DNA from: an uncultured Oscillospiraceae bacterium | Lineage (GTDB): Bacteria; Bacillota; Clostridia; Oscillospirales; Oscillospiraceae | DNA: 59,959 bases | Direction: 5' to 3' | Assembly: GCA_900757655.1 (NCBI GenBank) | Contig: CAAEOT010000040.1 | Coordinates: 1 to 59,959, forward strand | In this document: piece after piece, positions 50,084-58,739 of the stretch | How the letters are laid out: every line of letters begins with the position of its first letter | How positions within the stretch are numbered: position 1 is the first letter of the stretch | Position numbers and translations under genes: made by a program | The notes under the pieces: generated by a model | What the model was told of the DNA's origin: nothing | Databases searched by the model: none | Seen by the model: only the letters and a program-made list of their open reading frames with translations

Positions 50084-50803
50084 TCAGCCCAGATCGAGCA
50101 CTTGCCGCGCGGCATAGCCCTCGCTGCGCAGAGCGCCGTCGAGCAGCTCATAGCGCGTGATGTCCAGCCGCACCGCGTGCAGCATCGCGGGCATCTGCTG
50201 CAGCTGCTGCAGCTGCACGCCGCGTGCTTCGATCACGCTGCGGTACTCGTCGCTCAGCGGGTCGATGTACACGGCCGTGCCTGTCATCTGCAGTCCGGCG
50301 AGCGAGTCCATGCCCGCGTAGCTGTCGTACACGGCGGCGGAGATCGCCCCGTTCCACCAGATGCCCTTGAACTTCAGCCCGCCCTCGGTGAGAACATAGA
50401 GCTTGCCGTCCACGCGCAGGTATTCCAGCGGGGTGCACCGCACCCATTTGCCGCAGCCGGTCGCGAGCGCGAGCGTGTTGTGCGCTTCCAGAAAGGCGTC
50501 GATGCGCGCCCTGAGCGCGTCCGTCGGCATCGGCGCCTCCGGCGGGCAGAAGGCTTTCGCAATCAACTCGGCCGCGGCGACGGTCTCGTCCTCGCCCTTG
50601 GGTCGGAAGGTCACGCGCTTTTGCAGCCCGGCTGTCACGACCGGGCCGTCCTCGCCCGCGGCGACGGTGATGACGTTTGCATACCCGCTCCAGTCGCGCG
50701 GGGCGCGCTCTGCGGGGAAGAGCTTGCAGTTGCCGATGACCGTACCGAGAATGTAGGCCGTGCGGCGCGCGTCGGCGTCATAGATGATGGCAGTGATGTT
50801 CAT
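50084..50803 (-). CDS. Pyridoxamine 5'-phosphate oxidase-like protein
   Basis: 239 residues. A split-barrel flavin-nucleotide-binding fold is suggested by the second half (HNTLALATGC, YLRVDGKLYVLTEGGLKFKGI, GLQMTGTAVYIDP). The first 90 residues form an extra domain opening NITAIIYDADARRTAYI. The cofactor is likely FMN or heme, by family. GGAGG lies nine bases before the ATG. Its promoter overlaps that of the divergent zinc-ribbon gene. Confidence 0.65.
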   Translation of the reverse strand: MNITAIIYDADARRTAYILGTVIGNCKLFPAERAPRDWSGYANVITVAAGEDGPVVTAGLQKRVTFRPKGEDETVAAAELIAKAFCPPEAPMPTDALRARIDAFLEAHNTLALATGCGKWVRCTPLEYLRVDGKLYVLTEGGLKFKGIWWNGAISAAVYDSYAGMDSLAGLQMTGTAVYIDPLSDEYRSVIEARGVQLQQLQQMPAMLHAVRLDITRYELLDGALRSEGYAARQVLDLG

Positions 50804-50845
50804 GGGTTCGTTGCCTCCGGAAGAATCAGAATATGAGATAATGTG

Positions 50846-50874
50846 AGTATAACACGCAAAGAATGGATTGTAAA
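50846..50874 (-). promoter_or_regulatory. Promoter of the PNPOx-like gene
   Basis: Minus strand TTTACA (50869-50874), 17-bp spacer, TATACT (50846-50851). Its -35 box overlaps the -35 box of the divergent plus-strand promoter. Confidence 0.65.
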
Positions 50875-50896
50875 ATCGAAAGCCGGATGTTACAAT
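50868..50896 (+). promoter_or_regulatory. Promoter of the triple zinc-ribbon gene
   Basis: TTGTAA (50868-50873), 17-bp spacer, TACAAT (50891-50896). Confidence 0.65.
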
Positions 50897-50929
50897 GAGA
50901 AAAATCCAAAACAGAAACGAGGTTTTGCC

Positions 50930-51916
50930 ATGCTCTGCCCGAAATGCGGCGCGCAGCTGTCCGACAGCGCCGTGATCTGCCGCGCCTGCGGCGCCATGCT
51001 GCCCGAGCAGCCAGCCGCTCCGAAGACGCCGTATCCCCCGACGTCCCAACCGGCCGAAAACACCGCGTCCGCCCAGCCCAACGCCCCGCGCACCTGCGCT
51101 CGGTGCGGTGCCCCGCTCGAGGACGGCGTGCGCTTTTGCACCAACTGCGGCGCGCCCGTGCCGGAACGGCCCGCTTCCTCTGACACGGCGCAGTCCGTCC
51201 CGCCGCAGCAGGACACGGCGAACGCGTCCTACACCGGCGCGGCGGCCCCGTTCGGCCCGGGCGTCTGCCCACGCTGCGGCAGCCGGTTCGCACCAGGTGC
51301 GCGTTTTTGCACCGTCTGCGGCATGCCCGCGCCCGAAGCGCCGCAGGGCCAGACCGACTGGTATGCGTCCGTACCCGGCGGCACGGTCTCCTCGCCGGAG
51401 ATCGGCCCGAAGCACAAGCCGAAGAAGCTGCTCATCGGTCTGCTGTGCGGCTTTGCCGCACTGGTCGTGATCGTGGCGCTCTTGGCCGGCATTTTCGCCG
51501 CCCGTCAGGCGGGCGAGCCCAGCACGGCCGGCGGTACGGAGGTGGACCGTCTGCTCGAGAACTACTTCACATACTTTGAAAATGACGATGCCGATGCCAT
51601 GCTCGATCTCTTCCTGCCGGAGGTTATCTCGTACATGCAGGACGATGATACCGTCATCAGCCGCGAGGACGCCCTCATCCAGCTCGACGACTGGTATTAT
51701 GATTACGGCAAGGCCATCGACGACTATTACGTCTATGATGACGACAGTCTCGACGCCAGCGACGTGCGCGAGATCCAGCGCGAGCTCGGTGTGCGCATTG
51801 ACGACAATGTCATCATCGCCTGCGACGTGACGTATCAGAACGGTCAGGACAACGACTTTTATTTTGAGTTCGTCCAGGTCGATGGGCAGTGGTATCTGCT
51901 CTTTGTCGTGGAGTAA
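50930..51916 (+). CDS. Membrane protein with three zinc ribbons
   Basis: 328 residues. Three ribbons of the CPKCG...CRACG type lie at about 3-20, 56-75 and 104-122, joined by Pro/Ala-rich linkers. One membrane helix (about 168-190) follows, then an external domain of about 130 residues with an acidic, Tyr-rich core (ENYFTYFENDDADAML, DDYYVYDDDS), resembling SnoaL/DUF4878-type folds. Function unknown. It ends at the hairpin 51931-51968. Confidence 0.7.
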   Translation: MLCPKCGAQLSDSAVICRACGAMLPEQPAAPKTPYPPTSQPAENTASAQPNAPRTCARCGAPLEDGVRFCTNCGAPVPERPASSDTAQSVPPQQDTANASYTGAAAPFGPGVCPRCGSRFAPGARFCTVCGMPAPEAPQGQTDWYASVPGGTVSSPEIGPKHKPKKLLIGLLCGFAALVVIVALLAGIFAARQAGEPSTAGGTEVDRLLENYFTYFENDDADAMLDLFLPEVISYMQDDDTVISREDALIQLDDWYYDYGKAIDDYYVYDDDSLDASDVREIQRELGVRIDDNVIIACDVTYQNGQDNDFYFEFVQVDGQWYLLFVVE

Positions 51917-51930
51917 CCGCCATTTTTGGA

Positions 51931-51968
51931 AACGCCCCCGGCAGCCGAAGCTGCCGGGGGCGTTTTTC
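51931..51968 (+). terminator. Terminator between the zinc-ribbon gene and sbcC
   Basis: Stem AACGCCCCCGGCAGC/GCTGCCGGGGGCGTT followed by TTTTC; it sits between convergent genes. Confidence 0.88.
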
Positions 51969-54710
51969 TTATGCCTGCACCTGCACGCGGCTGCCGCCGC
52001 TGCGGTCTTTCGTCACGATGATCTGCCGGTCGATGCGGTCCTTGAGCTCTGCCACGTGGGAGATGATGCCCACGATGCGATTGCCGCCCGACACGCCCAC
52101 GAGCGCGGCGAGCGCCTGCTGCAGTGCCTCACTGTCGAGCGAGCCGAAGCCCTCGTCGACGAACATCGCCTCGAGCTGCACACCGCCTGCGGTTGCCTGT
52201 ACCTCGTCGGACAGGCCCAGCGCCAGCGACAGGGAGGCGGCAAACGTTTCGCCGCCGGAGAGCGTCTTGACGCTGCGTGCCGTGCCGTTGTAGTGATCGA
52301 TGACCTCAAGCTCCAACCCGGTCTGGCTGCGGTTGTCGCCCGCACGGGCGCAGCGGCGCAGCTCGTACTGCCCGCCGGACATGATGAGCAGGCGCGTGTT
52401 TGCACGGCCGAGGATGCGGTCAAAGTACGCGGTCTGGATGTAGGTCTCGAGCATGATCTTTTCCTTGCCGGGCACGGCGCCGTTGGCCGTCGCGGCCAGC
52501 GCGTGCACCCATTGCCAGCGTGCGCGCACGGCGGTGTGCTGCTGCCGCTGCGTGTCGATGGCGGTGCGGGCTGCGCGGTTTTGCTCCAGCTGCGCGGCGC
52601 AGGTGCTGATCTGCTTTTGCAGCTGCTCTGCGCGCACGGTCAGATCGTCCCGCCGGGCGCGCAGGGCGGTGATGTCTGCCGGGGGTGCTGTTTGCAGCTG
52701 GGCGCGCAGTGCGTCGCGTTTTCCGGCCAGCCCGGCGAACGCGGACTGTGCCGCGTTGCTGCGGGTACGCGCCGTGTCCAGTGCCTGCTGCAGCGCGTCG
52801 CATTGGGCGCGCGTCTCGTCGAGCGCGCGCTGTGCCGCAGCGCGGTTTTCATGCGGCAGCTCCTGCGCGCGGCGAAGGACATCCGCGTCCAGCTCTGCAC
52901 ACCGCGCCTCGAGCGCGGAGATCTCCTGCGCGCGATCCTGCATGTCCGTCTGCTGCTGCCGGAGGGCCGTCTCCTGTGCCGGCAGACCGGCTTCCAGCGT
53001 CTGCAGCGCCGTGAGCGCCTGCTGCTGCGCCGTGTGCTCTGCTGCGAGCGCTTCGGCGTCGCGCACGGCCGCCGTGCGCAGAGCGGGGAGGGTATCCGCC
53101 AGCGTGTCCGGGTCGAGCGGCGGCGTCAGTGCCCGGCAAGCCTGCGCGATCGCCTCGCGCACGGCCTCCAGCTGTCCGCGCAGCCCTGCCGCCTGTGCGC
53201 TGTGCTCCGCGGCCGCTTTCTGCGCCCGGTCGCTGTCTGAAAGCGCGCGCTTGAGCGCGGCGGCGTCCGGCGTCTGCTCCGGCGCGGCGGCGGGGCAGGG
53301 GTGTTCTGTTGCGCCGCAGACCGGGCAGGGCTGACCGGACACGAGCGTACGCGCGAGGATGCCCGCCTGTGCGTCGAGGTAGGCGCGGTTTTGCGCGCTG
53401 TAGTGCGCCAGCGCCGTCTGCGCGGTCTCGGCCGCCTTCCGGTATTCCGTCTGCGCGGTGTCAAGCGCCGTCTCCAGCTTGGCGCACTGCTTTTGCTGCT
53501 CTTCCAGCGCCGCCAGCTGCGTGCAGCGCTGCACGGCCGCTTCCTGCGCGTGCCCGGTCTGCGCGGCGGCCACGGCCAGCTTCGGCTGTTCGCGCAGTTT
53601 CCCGCGCGCAGTTTCCAGCGCCTGCGCGGCTGCGTCCGTCCGGGCGCGCGCCGTATCGTAGTCGCTTCGCTTTTGCGCCAGCCGCTTGCGCTCCGCCCCT
53701 GCCTGTGCGCGCAGCGTGTCGAGCTGTTCATACCGCCGCAGCGCGTCTTCCAGCCGCGTGATGTCCTGCCGCCGGCTCTGGATCTCCGGCTGTGAGGCCA
53801 TGGCGGCGTCCAGCGCCGCCTGTGCGGTTTTTGCTTCTGCCTGTGCCTCCACCCATGCGGCATCCGCCTCGGCGAGTTTTACGCGCGCGGCTTCGAGCGC
53901 CTCTGCTTTTCCGAGGTCGGAGAGCACCTGCTCGCGCCGCGTCTCCGTCTGCGCGCGCTCTGTCTGCGCCTGCGTCAGCGCGGCCTCGTCCGAGCGCAGC
54001 AGCGTGTCCAGCGCCGCAAGCAGCGCGTCGGTGTCCAGTGCGTCCGGCAGTGTCTCCGGGGCGGCGCCGCGGATGCACCCGGCCGCCTGGCGCAGCCCGG
54101 CCTCCAGCTCGCCGCACTGCCGGTCGAGCGCGGCCGCCTCTTCCTTGAGCCGGTTTTGCAGCGCCTGATACCGCTCCGTGTGGAAGATCTGGCGGAAGAT
54201 GGCCTTGCGCTCGTCCGTCTGGGCGAGCAGCAGCTTTCGGAATTCTCCCTGCGCAATCATCACGATGCGCGCAAACTGCTCCCGGTCCACGCCGATGATG
54301 TCCGTCACGGCGGCGGTCACGTCGCGCGCTTTGGTGATGACGCGGCCGTCCGGCATTGTCAGCTCGGCGTCCGCCTTCTGCACGGTCGTGCCCGTGCCTC
54401 GCGTTTTTGGGCGCGCGTATTCGGGGTTGCGGCGCACGGTGTAGGTCCTGCCGCCGTTTGTGAAGGTGAGCTCGACGAATGTCGGCGTCTCGGCCGCTGC
54501 GTATTTGCTGCGCAGCATGGAGCTCTCGCGGCTCTCGCCGCTCGCCTCGCCGTAGAGCGCGTAGGTGATCGCGTCAAAGATCGTCGTCTTGCCGGCGCCC
54601 GTGTCGCCGGTGATGAGGTAGAGCCCGGTCGTGCCGAGCACAGAAAAGTCCACGGTCGTCTGCCCGGCGTAGGGGCCGAAGGCGGACATGGTCAGATTCA
54701 GCGGTCTCAT
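51969..54710 (-). CDS. sbcC: Exonuclease subunit SbcC (Rad50-like)
   Basis: 913 residues. N-terminal ATPase half with Walker A GDTGAGKT (35-42), two long coiled coils rich in Ala, Gln, Arg and Glu, a central zinc hook CPVC (Cys462, Cys465), and a C-terminal half with the signature LSGGETFAASL, Walker B and D-loop (FVDEGFGSLD). With SbcD it cuts hairpins and DNA ends. Its ATG overlaps the sbcD stop by four bases. Confidence 0.95.
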   Translation of the reverse strand: MRPLNLTMSAFGPYAGQTTVDFSVLGTTGLYLITGDTGAGKTTIFDAITYALYGEASGESRESSMLRSKYAAAETPTFVELTFTNGGRTYTVRRNPEYARPKTRGTGTTVQKADAELTMPDGRVITKARDVTAAVTDIIGVDREQFARIVMIAQGEFRKLLLAQTDERKAIFRQIFHTERYQALQNRLKEEAAALDRQCGELEAGLRQAAGCIRGAAPETLPDALDTDALLAALDTLLRSDEAALTQAQTERAQTETRREQVLSDLGKAEALEAARVKLAEADAAWVEAQAEAKTAQAALDAAMASQPEIQSRRQDITRLEDALRRYEQLDTLRAQAGAERKRLAQKRSDYDTARARTDAAAQALETARGKLREQPKLAVAAAQTGHAQEAAVQRCTQLAALEEQQKQCAKLETALDTAQTEYRKAAETAQTALAHYSAQNRAYLDAQAGILARTLVSGQPCPVCGATEHPCPAAAPEQTPDAAALKRALSDSDRAQKAAAEHSAQAAGLRGQLEAVREAIAQACRALTPPLDPDTLADTLPALRTAAVRDAEALAAEHTAQQQALTALQTLEAGLPAQETALRQQQTDMQDRAQEISALEARCAELDADVLRRAQELPHENRAAAQRALDETRAQCDALQQALDTARTRSNAAQSAFAGLAGKRDALRAQLQTAPPADITALRARRDDLTVRAEQLQKQISTCAAQLEQNRAARTAIDTQRQQHTAVRARWQWVHALAATANGAVPGKEKIMLETYIQTAYFDRILGRANTRLLIMSGGQYELRRCARAGDNRSQTGLELEVIDHYNGTARSVKTLSGGETFAASLSLALGLSDEVQATAGGVQLEAMFVDEGFGSLDSEALQQALAALVGVSGGNRIVGIISHVAELKDRIDRQIIVTKDRSGGSRVQVQA

Positions 54711-55846
54711 GGCTGCGCCTCCCGGATTTCCTCCATGAGCTGTGCCGCGAACGCGCGCTGCTCATCGCTCATGGGCTGGTTGTTTTGCTGTAAGTAGAGC
54801 GCCTCGAACAGTTCCAGCGGCGTGCGCTGCTCCATGGCGGCGGGGACCGCCACCGTCCCGGCGGCGCGTGTGCGCGCGTTGTCGTAGTCGAGCGTCATCA
54901 GGTACGGATAGATCGCCCGCAGCCGGCCCACGGCGTCGTACACGTCCTGCTCGTCCGTGAGGATCAGGTGCAGGTAGTCGCTGCGGTAGGTCGTGTGCTC
55001 GTAAAAGCTCCGCGCGGTCAGTTCGTCGTAGCTGCCGCGCACCTCGCGCAGGTCGCGCAGCGGCGTCAGCGGCACGGTGCGCACATCGACCGCGCCCTTT
55101 TCGTCCAGCGTCACGATGGTGGCGGATTTGCGCTGGCTCGCCTCGGAAAACGAGTACTTGAGCGGTGACCCGGCGTAGCGGATCGTCGGGCGGTCGATCT
55201 GTTGCGCGCCGTGCAGGTGGCCGAGCGCCACGTAGTCAAACGGCGCGAAGACGCGGCTGTCCACATTGTCCGTCCCGCCGACGGACAGCTCCTCCGAGCC
55301 GCTGCGCGCCCCGCCGGTCACGAACTGGTGCGTCACGAGCACGTTGCGCGTACTTTTGTCGATGTCCATGTGCGCGATCGCTTCGGCCACGGCGTCGGTG
55401 TAGCTCTCGATCTGCGCGTCCGGGAACCAGCGGCGCACGTGCGCGGGCTTCAAAAACGGCAGCAGCCATACGGACACGGGGCCGAATTCGTCGCGCAGCA
55501 CGACGGGCGCGACCGCGCCGCCGTAGACCGGCGCGATATGGACGCCGCAGCTGTCCATGACCCGTCCGCCAAAGGCGAGCCGTTCCGGTGAGTCGTGGTT
55601 GCCGCTGATGAGCAAAACGGGCACACCGCGCGCACACAGCCCGGTCAGAAACGCATCGAGCAGCTCGACAGCCTCGGTCGGCGGCACGGGCTTGTCGTAC
55701 ACGTCGCCCGCGATCAGCACGCCGTCCGGCCGTTCGTCGTCCAGGATCGTGAGAATTTGCCGCAGAATATATGCCTGATCTTCCAGCATCGAAAAGCCGT
55801 TGACCCGCTTGCCGAGATGCAGGTCGGCGAGGTGAAGAAATTTCAT
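54707..55846 (-). CDS. sbcD: Exonuclease subunit SbcD (Mre11-like)
   Basis: 379 residues. Metal-binding phosphoesterase motifs HLADLHLGK, GDVYDKPVP, SGNHDSPERL, VTHQF and GHLHG are in order. It is the nuclease partner of SbcC. The true ATG is at 55846 with GGAGC upstream; longer readings run past the promoter at 55892. First gene of sbcD-sbcC. Confidence 0.95.
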   Translation of the reverse strand: MKFLHLADLHLGKRVNGFSMLEDQAYILRQILTILDDERPDGVLIAGDVYDKPVPPTEAVELLDAFLTGLCARGVPVLLISGNHDSPERLAFGGRVMDSCGVHIAPVYGGAVAPVVLRDEFGPVSVWLLPFLKPAHVRRWFPDAQIESYTDAVAEAIAHMDIDKSTRNVLVTHQFVTGGARSGSEELSVGGTDNVDSRVFAPFDYVALGHLHGAQQIDRPTIRYAGSPLKYSFSEASQRKSATIVTLDEKGAVDVRTVPLTPLRDLREVRGSYDELTARSFYEHTTYRSDYLHLILTDEQDVYDAVGRLRAIYPYLMTLDYDNARTRAAGTVAVPAAMEQRTPLELFEALYLQQNNQPMSDEQRAFAAQLMEEIREAQP

Positions 55847-55891
55847 ATCGGTCCGCTCCTTCCCGCGGCCGTGCCGCGGTGTGGTGCTTCC

Positions 55892-55920
55892 ATTATAATC
55901 CGAATCGCACCCCGGCACAA
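55892..55920 (-). promoter_or_regulatory. Promoter of sbcDC
   Basis: Minus strand TTGTGC (55915-55920), 17-bp spacer, TATAAT (55892-55897). Confidence 0.7.
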
Positions 55921-55944
55921 CGGCGATTTTCGCGCAGATATGAC

Positions 55945-55973
55945 AAAACCGGGAGCCGTTACGGCTCCCGGTT
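55945..55973 (-). terminator. Terminator of the feo operon, overlapping a stop codon
   Basis: Perfect 13-bp stem AACCGGGAGCCGT/ACGGCTCCCGGTT ending in a short T run on the minus strand. The stop codon of the 63-residue gene lies in the loop. Confidence 0.8.
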
Positions 55974-56150
55974 CCTGCTCTTGTGCGCGAGATATGCCAC
56001 CAGCTCCTCCGGCGTGAGCGCGCCGAGGGCTTCCGTATGCTCCGCCGCCCTGCGCACGGCGGCGTGCACATCACTGACGGGCACGCCATGCGTCCGGGCG
56101 ACGGTCTCGAGCGCGCGGCGCGCCAGTTCCTCCGTGGTCAGTCGGGTCAC
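55959..56150 (-). CDS. Small helical protein at the end of the feo operon
   Basis: 63 residues from a GTG start with AAGGAAG six bases upstream. Three helices; TVARTHGVPVSDVHAAVRRAAE resembles the Spo0A C-terminal-like small domains found in Clostridia. It lies 60 bases after feoB and is probably co-transcribed. It does not look like FeoC (no Fe-S cysteines). Its stop lies inside the terminator hairpin. Function unknown. Confidence 0.55.
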   Translation of the reverse strand: MTRLTTEELARRALETVARTHGVPVSDVHAAVRRAAEHTEALGALTPEELVAYLAHKSRNREP

Positions 56151-56210
56151 TTGTTTCTTCCTTTCCTGCGTCTTGCGGCTAGTATGTCCCGGCGGCTGCT
56201 GCCTATCCGC

Positions 56211-58097
56211 TCACCAGCCGAGCGCGCGCGCCAGCGCCGTGAACGCCGTGCACAGCGCCATACCCATCGCCGTCGGCAGCAGCGCCGCCAGCAGCGTCCA
56301 TTTTGCACTGCCGGTCTCGCGCCGGATGGTCCAGAGCGTCGTCGAGCACGGCCAGTGCAGCAGGAAAAACAGCACGGCGCTCACGGCGGTCGTCCACGTC
56401 CAGCCATTGGCGGTCAGCAGTACGTGCATCTGCGCCAGCCCGAGCGAATCGCCCAGACTGCCCTGCGCCAGATACCCCATCACGGCGATCGGCAGCACGA
56501 TCTCGTTGGCCGGGAACCCGAGTACGAACGCCAGCAGCAGCACGCCGTCCATGCCCATTGCCCGCCCAAGCGGGTCGAGCGCGCCTGCGCACCATGCCAG
56601 CAGGCTCACGCCGCCGATGCGCCCGTTTGCCAGCGTCCACAGGATCATCCCGGCCGGTGCGGCCACGGCGGCTGCGCGCCCGAGTACGAACAGCGTCCGG
56701 TCGAGCACGGAGCGCACGATCACCTGCCCGACCTGCGGCGCGCGGTACGGCGGCAGTTCCAGCGCGAAGGCCGACGGCCTGCCGCGCAGCACGGTCACGC
56801 TCAGCAGCCGCGTTGCGCCGAACGTCAGCCCCACGCTCAGCACGAGCGCCGCCGTGAGCAGCAGCGCGCTGACGAGCGTGCTGCCGCTGCCCGCGGCGAA
56901 AAACATGGTCATGAGCGCGATGAGCGCCGGAAACCGCCCGTTGCACGGCATGAGGCTGTTGGTCAGCACGGCGAGCAGCCGCTCGCGCTCGGAGTCGATG
57001 ATGCGGCAGCCGACCACGCCCGCCGCGTTGCAGCCGAGGCCCATGCACATCGTCAGCGCCTGCTTGCCGCACGCGCGGCAGGCGTGAAACGGCCGGTCGA
57101 GGTTATACGCTACGCGCGGCAGATACCCCGCGTCCTCGAGCAGCGTGAACAGCGGGAAAAAGATGGCCATCGGCGGCAGCATCACGGCCACGACCCACGC
57201 CAGCGTCCGGAACATGCCGTCTACCAGCAGCCCGTGCAGCCAGAGCGGTGCGTGCAGCGCCGTGAGCAGCGCCGAAAACTGTGCCTGCACCCAGCCAAGC
57301 CCGCGCGCCAGCCACTCCGACGGGGTGTTCGCGCCCGCGATCGTCAGCCACAGCACGCCTGCCAGCCCCAGCAGCATGACGGGATAGCCGGTCGCCCGGC
57401 TCGTGAGCAGGCGGTCGAGCCGCCGGTCGCGCGCGGCGTATTCGGCCGTGCCGTAAGTCACGCACGCATGGCAGATGGCCTCTGCCCGGCGCACATCGTC
57501 TGCGGGGTCTGTCGGCGGCGCCGCGTCCGGCAGCGGCTGCGGCGCCGCCGCGACGGTGTCGAGCGCGTCAAGCAGGGCGGAGAGCGTTTTCTTTTTTCGT
57601 GCCGTCACGCCCACGACCGGCACGCCGAGCTGCGCCTGCAGCTCCGGCAGGTCGACTGTGATACGCTTGCGCTGCGCCTCGTCGAGCAGGTTCACGCACA
57701 CGATCAGGTTCGGCGCCACGCTGCGCACCTGCAGCGCGAGCACGAGCGTGCGCTCCAGGCACGTCGCGTCGCACACGACGACCACGGCGTCGGCCTCGCC
57801 GCTGCGCACAAAGTCGCACGCGACGGCCTCCTCCGCCGAGTGCGGGCGCAGGGAGTACGTGCCCGGAATGTCCACGAATAAATAATTTTCCCGTGCCGAG
57901 CGGCACCGGCCGCACGCGCAGCCGACGGTCTTGCCCGCCCAGTTGCCGGTGTGCTGGTGCATCCCGGTCAGGGCGTTGAAGACGGTGCTCTTGCCGACAT
58001 TCGGGTTGCCTGCCAGCGCCACGACGCGCTCGCCTGCCCGGCGTGTGCCGCCGAACGCGGCCGCGTGCGCGCCGACAGAGCGGTGCGTCAGTCCCAT
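56211..58097 (-). CDS. feoB: Ferrous iron transporter FeoB
   Basis: 628 residues, at the short end for FeoB. N-terminal G domain with G1 GNPNVGKST (30-38), G2 Thr region GNWAGKTV, G3 DIPGTYSL, G4 NLLD; a helical GDI-like region; then about eight membrane helices with two gate motifs. It imports Fe2+ using GTP. Several cysteines sit in the GCACGRC loop after G2. It follows feoA by 13 bases. Confidence 0.94.
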   Translation of the reverse strand: MGLTHRSVGAHAAAFGGTRRAGERVVALAGNPNVGKSTVFNALTGMHQHTGNWAGKTVGCACGRCRSARENYLFVDIPGTYSLRPHSAEEAVACDFVRSGEADAVVVVCDATCLERTLVLALQVRSVAPNLIVCVNLLDEAQRKRITVDLPELQAQLGVPVVGVTARKKKTLSALLDALDTVAAAPQPLPDAAPPTDPADDVRRAEAICHACVTYGTAEYAARDRRLDRLLTSRATGYPVMLLGLAGVLWLTIAGANTPSEWLARGLGWVQAQFSALLTALHAPLWLHGLLVDGMFRTLAWVVAVMLPPMAIFFPLFTLLEDAGYLPRVAYNLDRPFHACRACGKQALTMCMGLGCNAAGVVGCRIIDSERERLLAVLTNSLMPCNGRFPALIALMTMFFAAGSGSTLVSALLLTAALVLSVGLTFGATRLLSVTVLRGRPSAFALELPPYRAPQVGQVIVRSVLDRTLFVLGRAAAVAAPAGMILWTLANGRIGGVSLLAWCAGALDPLGRAMGMDGVLLLAFVLGFPANEIVLPIAVMGYLAQGSLGDSLGLAQMHVLLTANGWTWTTAVSAVLFFLLHWPCSTTLWTIRRETGSAKWTLLAALLPTAMGMALCTAFTALARALGW

Positions 58098-58110
58098 GCG
58101 CGCACCCCCT

Positions 58111-58347
58111 TTACGGCACGGCCACGCGGATGCCGCGGCAGTCGCACCGCCGCAGCGCGATCACGGTGCCGCGGATGAGATAGGCGCTCGGGTCGCCCAT
58201 GGGGCTGCGGCCGAGGCAGACGACGCGCGTGTTTTCGATCAGGCCGAGATCGCGCAGCCGCCGCTGCATCCCGTCGGGCGCACACACGCTGCGCACGGTC
58301 GCACTCTGGCCGGGCTGCAGCTCACTGAGCGTTTGGATCTGTGTCAT
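58111..58347 (-). CDS. feoA: Ferrous iron transport accessory protein FeoA
   Basis: 78 residues, an SH3-like FeoA domain: LSELQPGQSATVRSV, RRLRDLGLI and a closing VIALRRCDCRGIRV. It assists FeoB. The ATG at 58347 has GGAGGAAGGGG upstream. No convincing promoter or Fur box was found in the GC-rich upstream DNA, which instead holds a GCGGGTGCGC tandem repeat at 58407-58434. Confidence 0.9.
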   Translation of the reverse strand: MTQIQTLSELQPGQSATVRSVCAPDGMQRRLRDLGLIENTRVVCLGRSPMGDPSAYLIRGTVIALRRCDCRGIRVAVP

Positions 58348-58406
58348 GGTTGCTTCCCCTTCCTCCGGAGGCGGGTGCCTCCCGTACCCATGGTATTCGG
58401 CAGGGT

Positions 58407-58434
58407 GCGCGCGGGTGCGCGCGGGTGCGGGCGG
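58407..58434. repeat. Short GC-rich tandem repeat upstream of feoA
   Basis: Two and a half copies of GCGCGCGGGT lie between feoA and the divergent RHH gene. It may be simple-sequence drift. Confidence 0.5.
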
Positions 58435-58463
58435 TTGCATTTTTGTGCCAGGCATGGTATTAT
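58435..58463 (+). promoter_or_regulatory. Promoter of the 59-residue RHH-like gene
   Basis: TTGCAT (58435-58440), 17-bp spacer, TATTAT (58458-58463). Confidence 0.65.
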
Positions 58464-58491
58464 CAAGAAAAACGAGGAAAGGAGCGGCATC

Positions 58492-58671
58492 ATGGCAGCA
58501 TTTCAGATACCGCGCACACCGCACACGACGAACAAGACCATCCGCTTTCCGGATGATGTCATCGCGGACGTGGAGGCGGCCATCGCGGGCAAGGACTGCA
58601 CGTTTTCCGCGTTCGTGATCGCGGCGGTGCGCAGCGCGCTCGCGCAGCTGGCCGAATCGCCGGAAGCATGA
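58492..58671 (+). CDS. Ribbon-helix-helix-like small protein
   Basis: 59 residues. NKTIRFPDDVIADVE followed by a helix (TFSAFVIAAVRSAL) matches the beta-strand and two helices of the ribbon-helix-helix fold (YlcI/YnfO-like). It likely binds DNA as a dimer; target unknown. AAGGAG lies seven bases before the ATG. It has its own promoter and lies divergent to feoA and upstream of the Nif11-like gene. Confidence 0.65.
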   Translation: MAAFQIPRTPHTTNKTIRFPDDVIADVEAAIAGKDCTFSAFVIAAVRSALAQLAESPEA

Positions 58672-58678
58672 ACGCGCC

Positions 58679-58707
58679 TTGCGCGCGGGCGCTTGGTGTA
58701 GTATAAT
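58679..58707 (+). promoter_or_regulatory. Promoter of the Nif11-like gene
   Basis: TTGCGC (58679-58684), 17-bp spacer, TATAAT (58702-58707). Confidence 0.7.
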
Positions 58708-58739
58708 GCAGGAAAATACCTGTATCAGGAGTGACCGAT

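Noticed and set aside
58348..58434. Fur box before feoA
   Set aside because: The region is GC-rich and has no GATAAT-type repeats.
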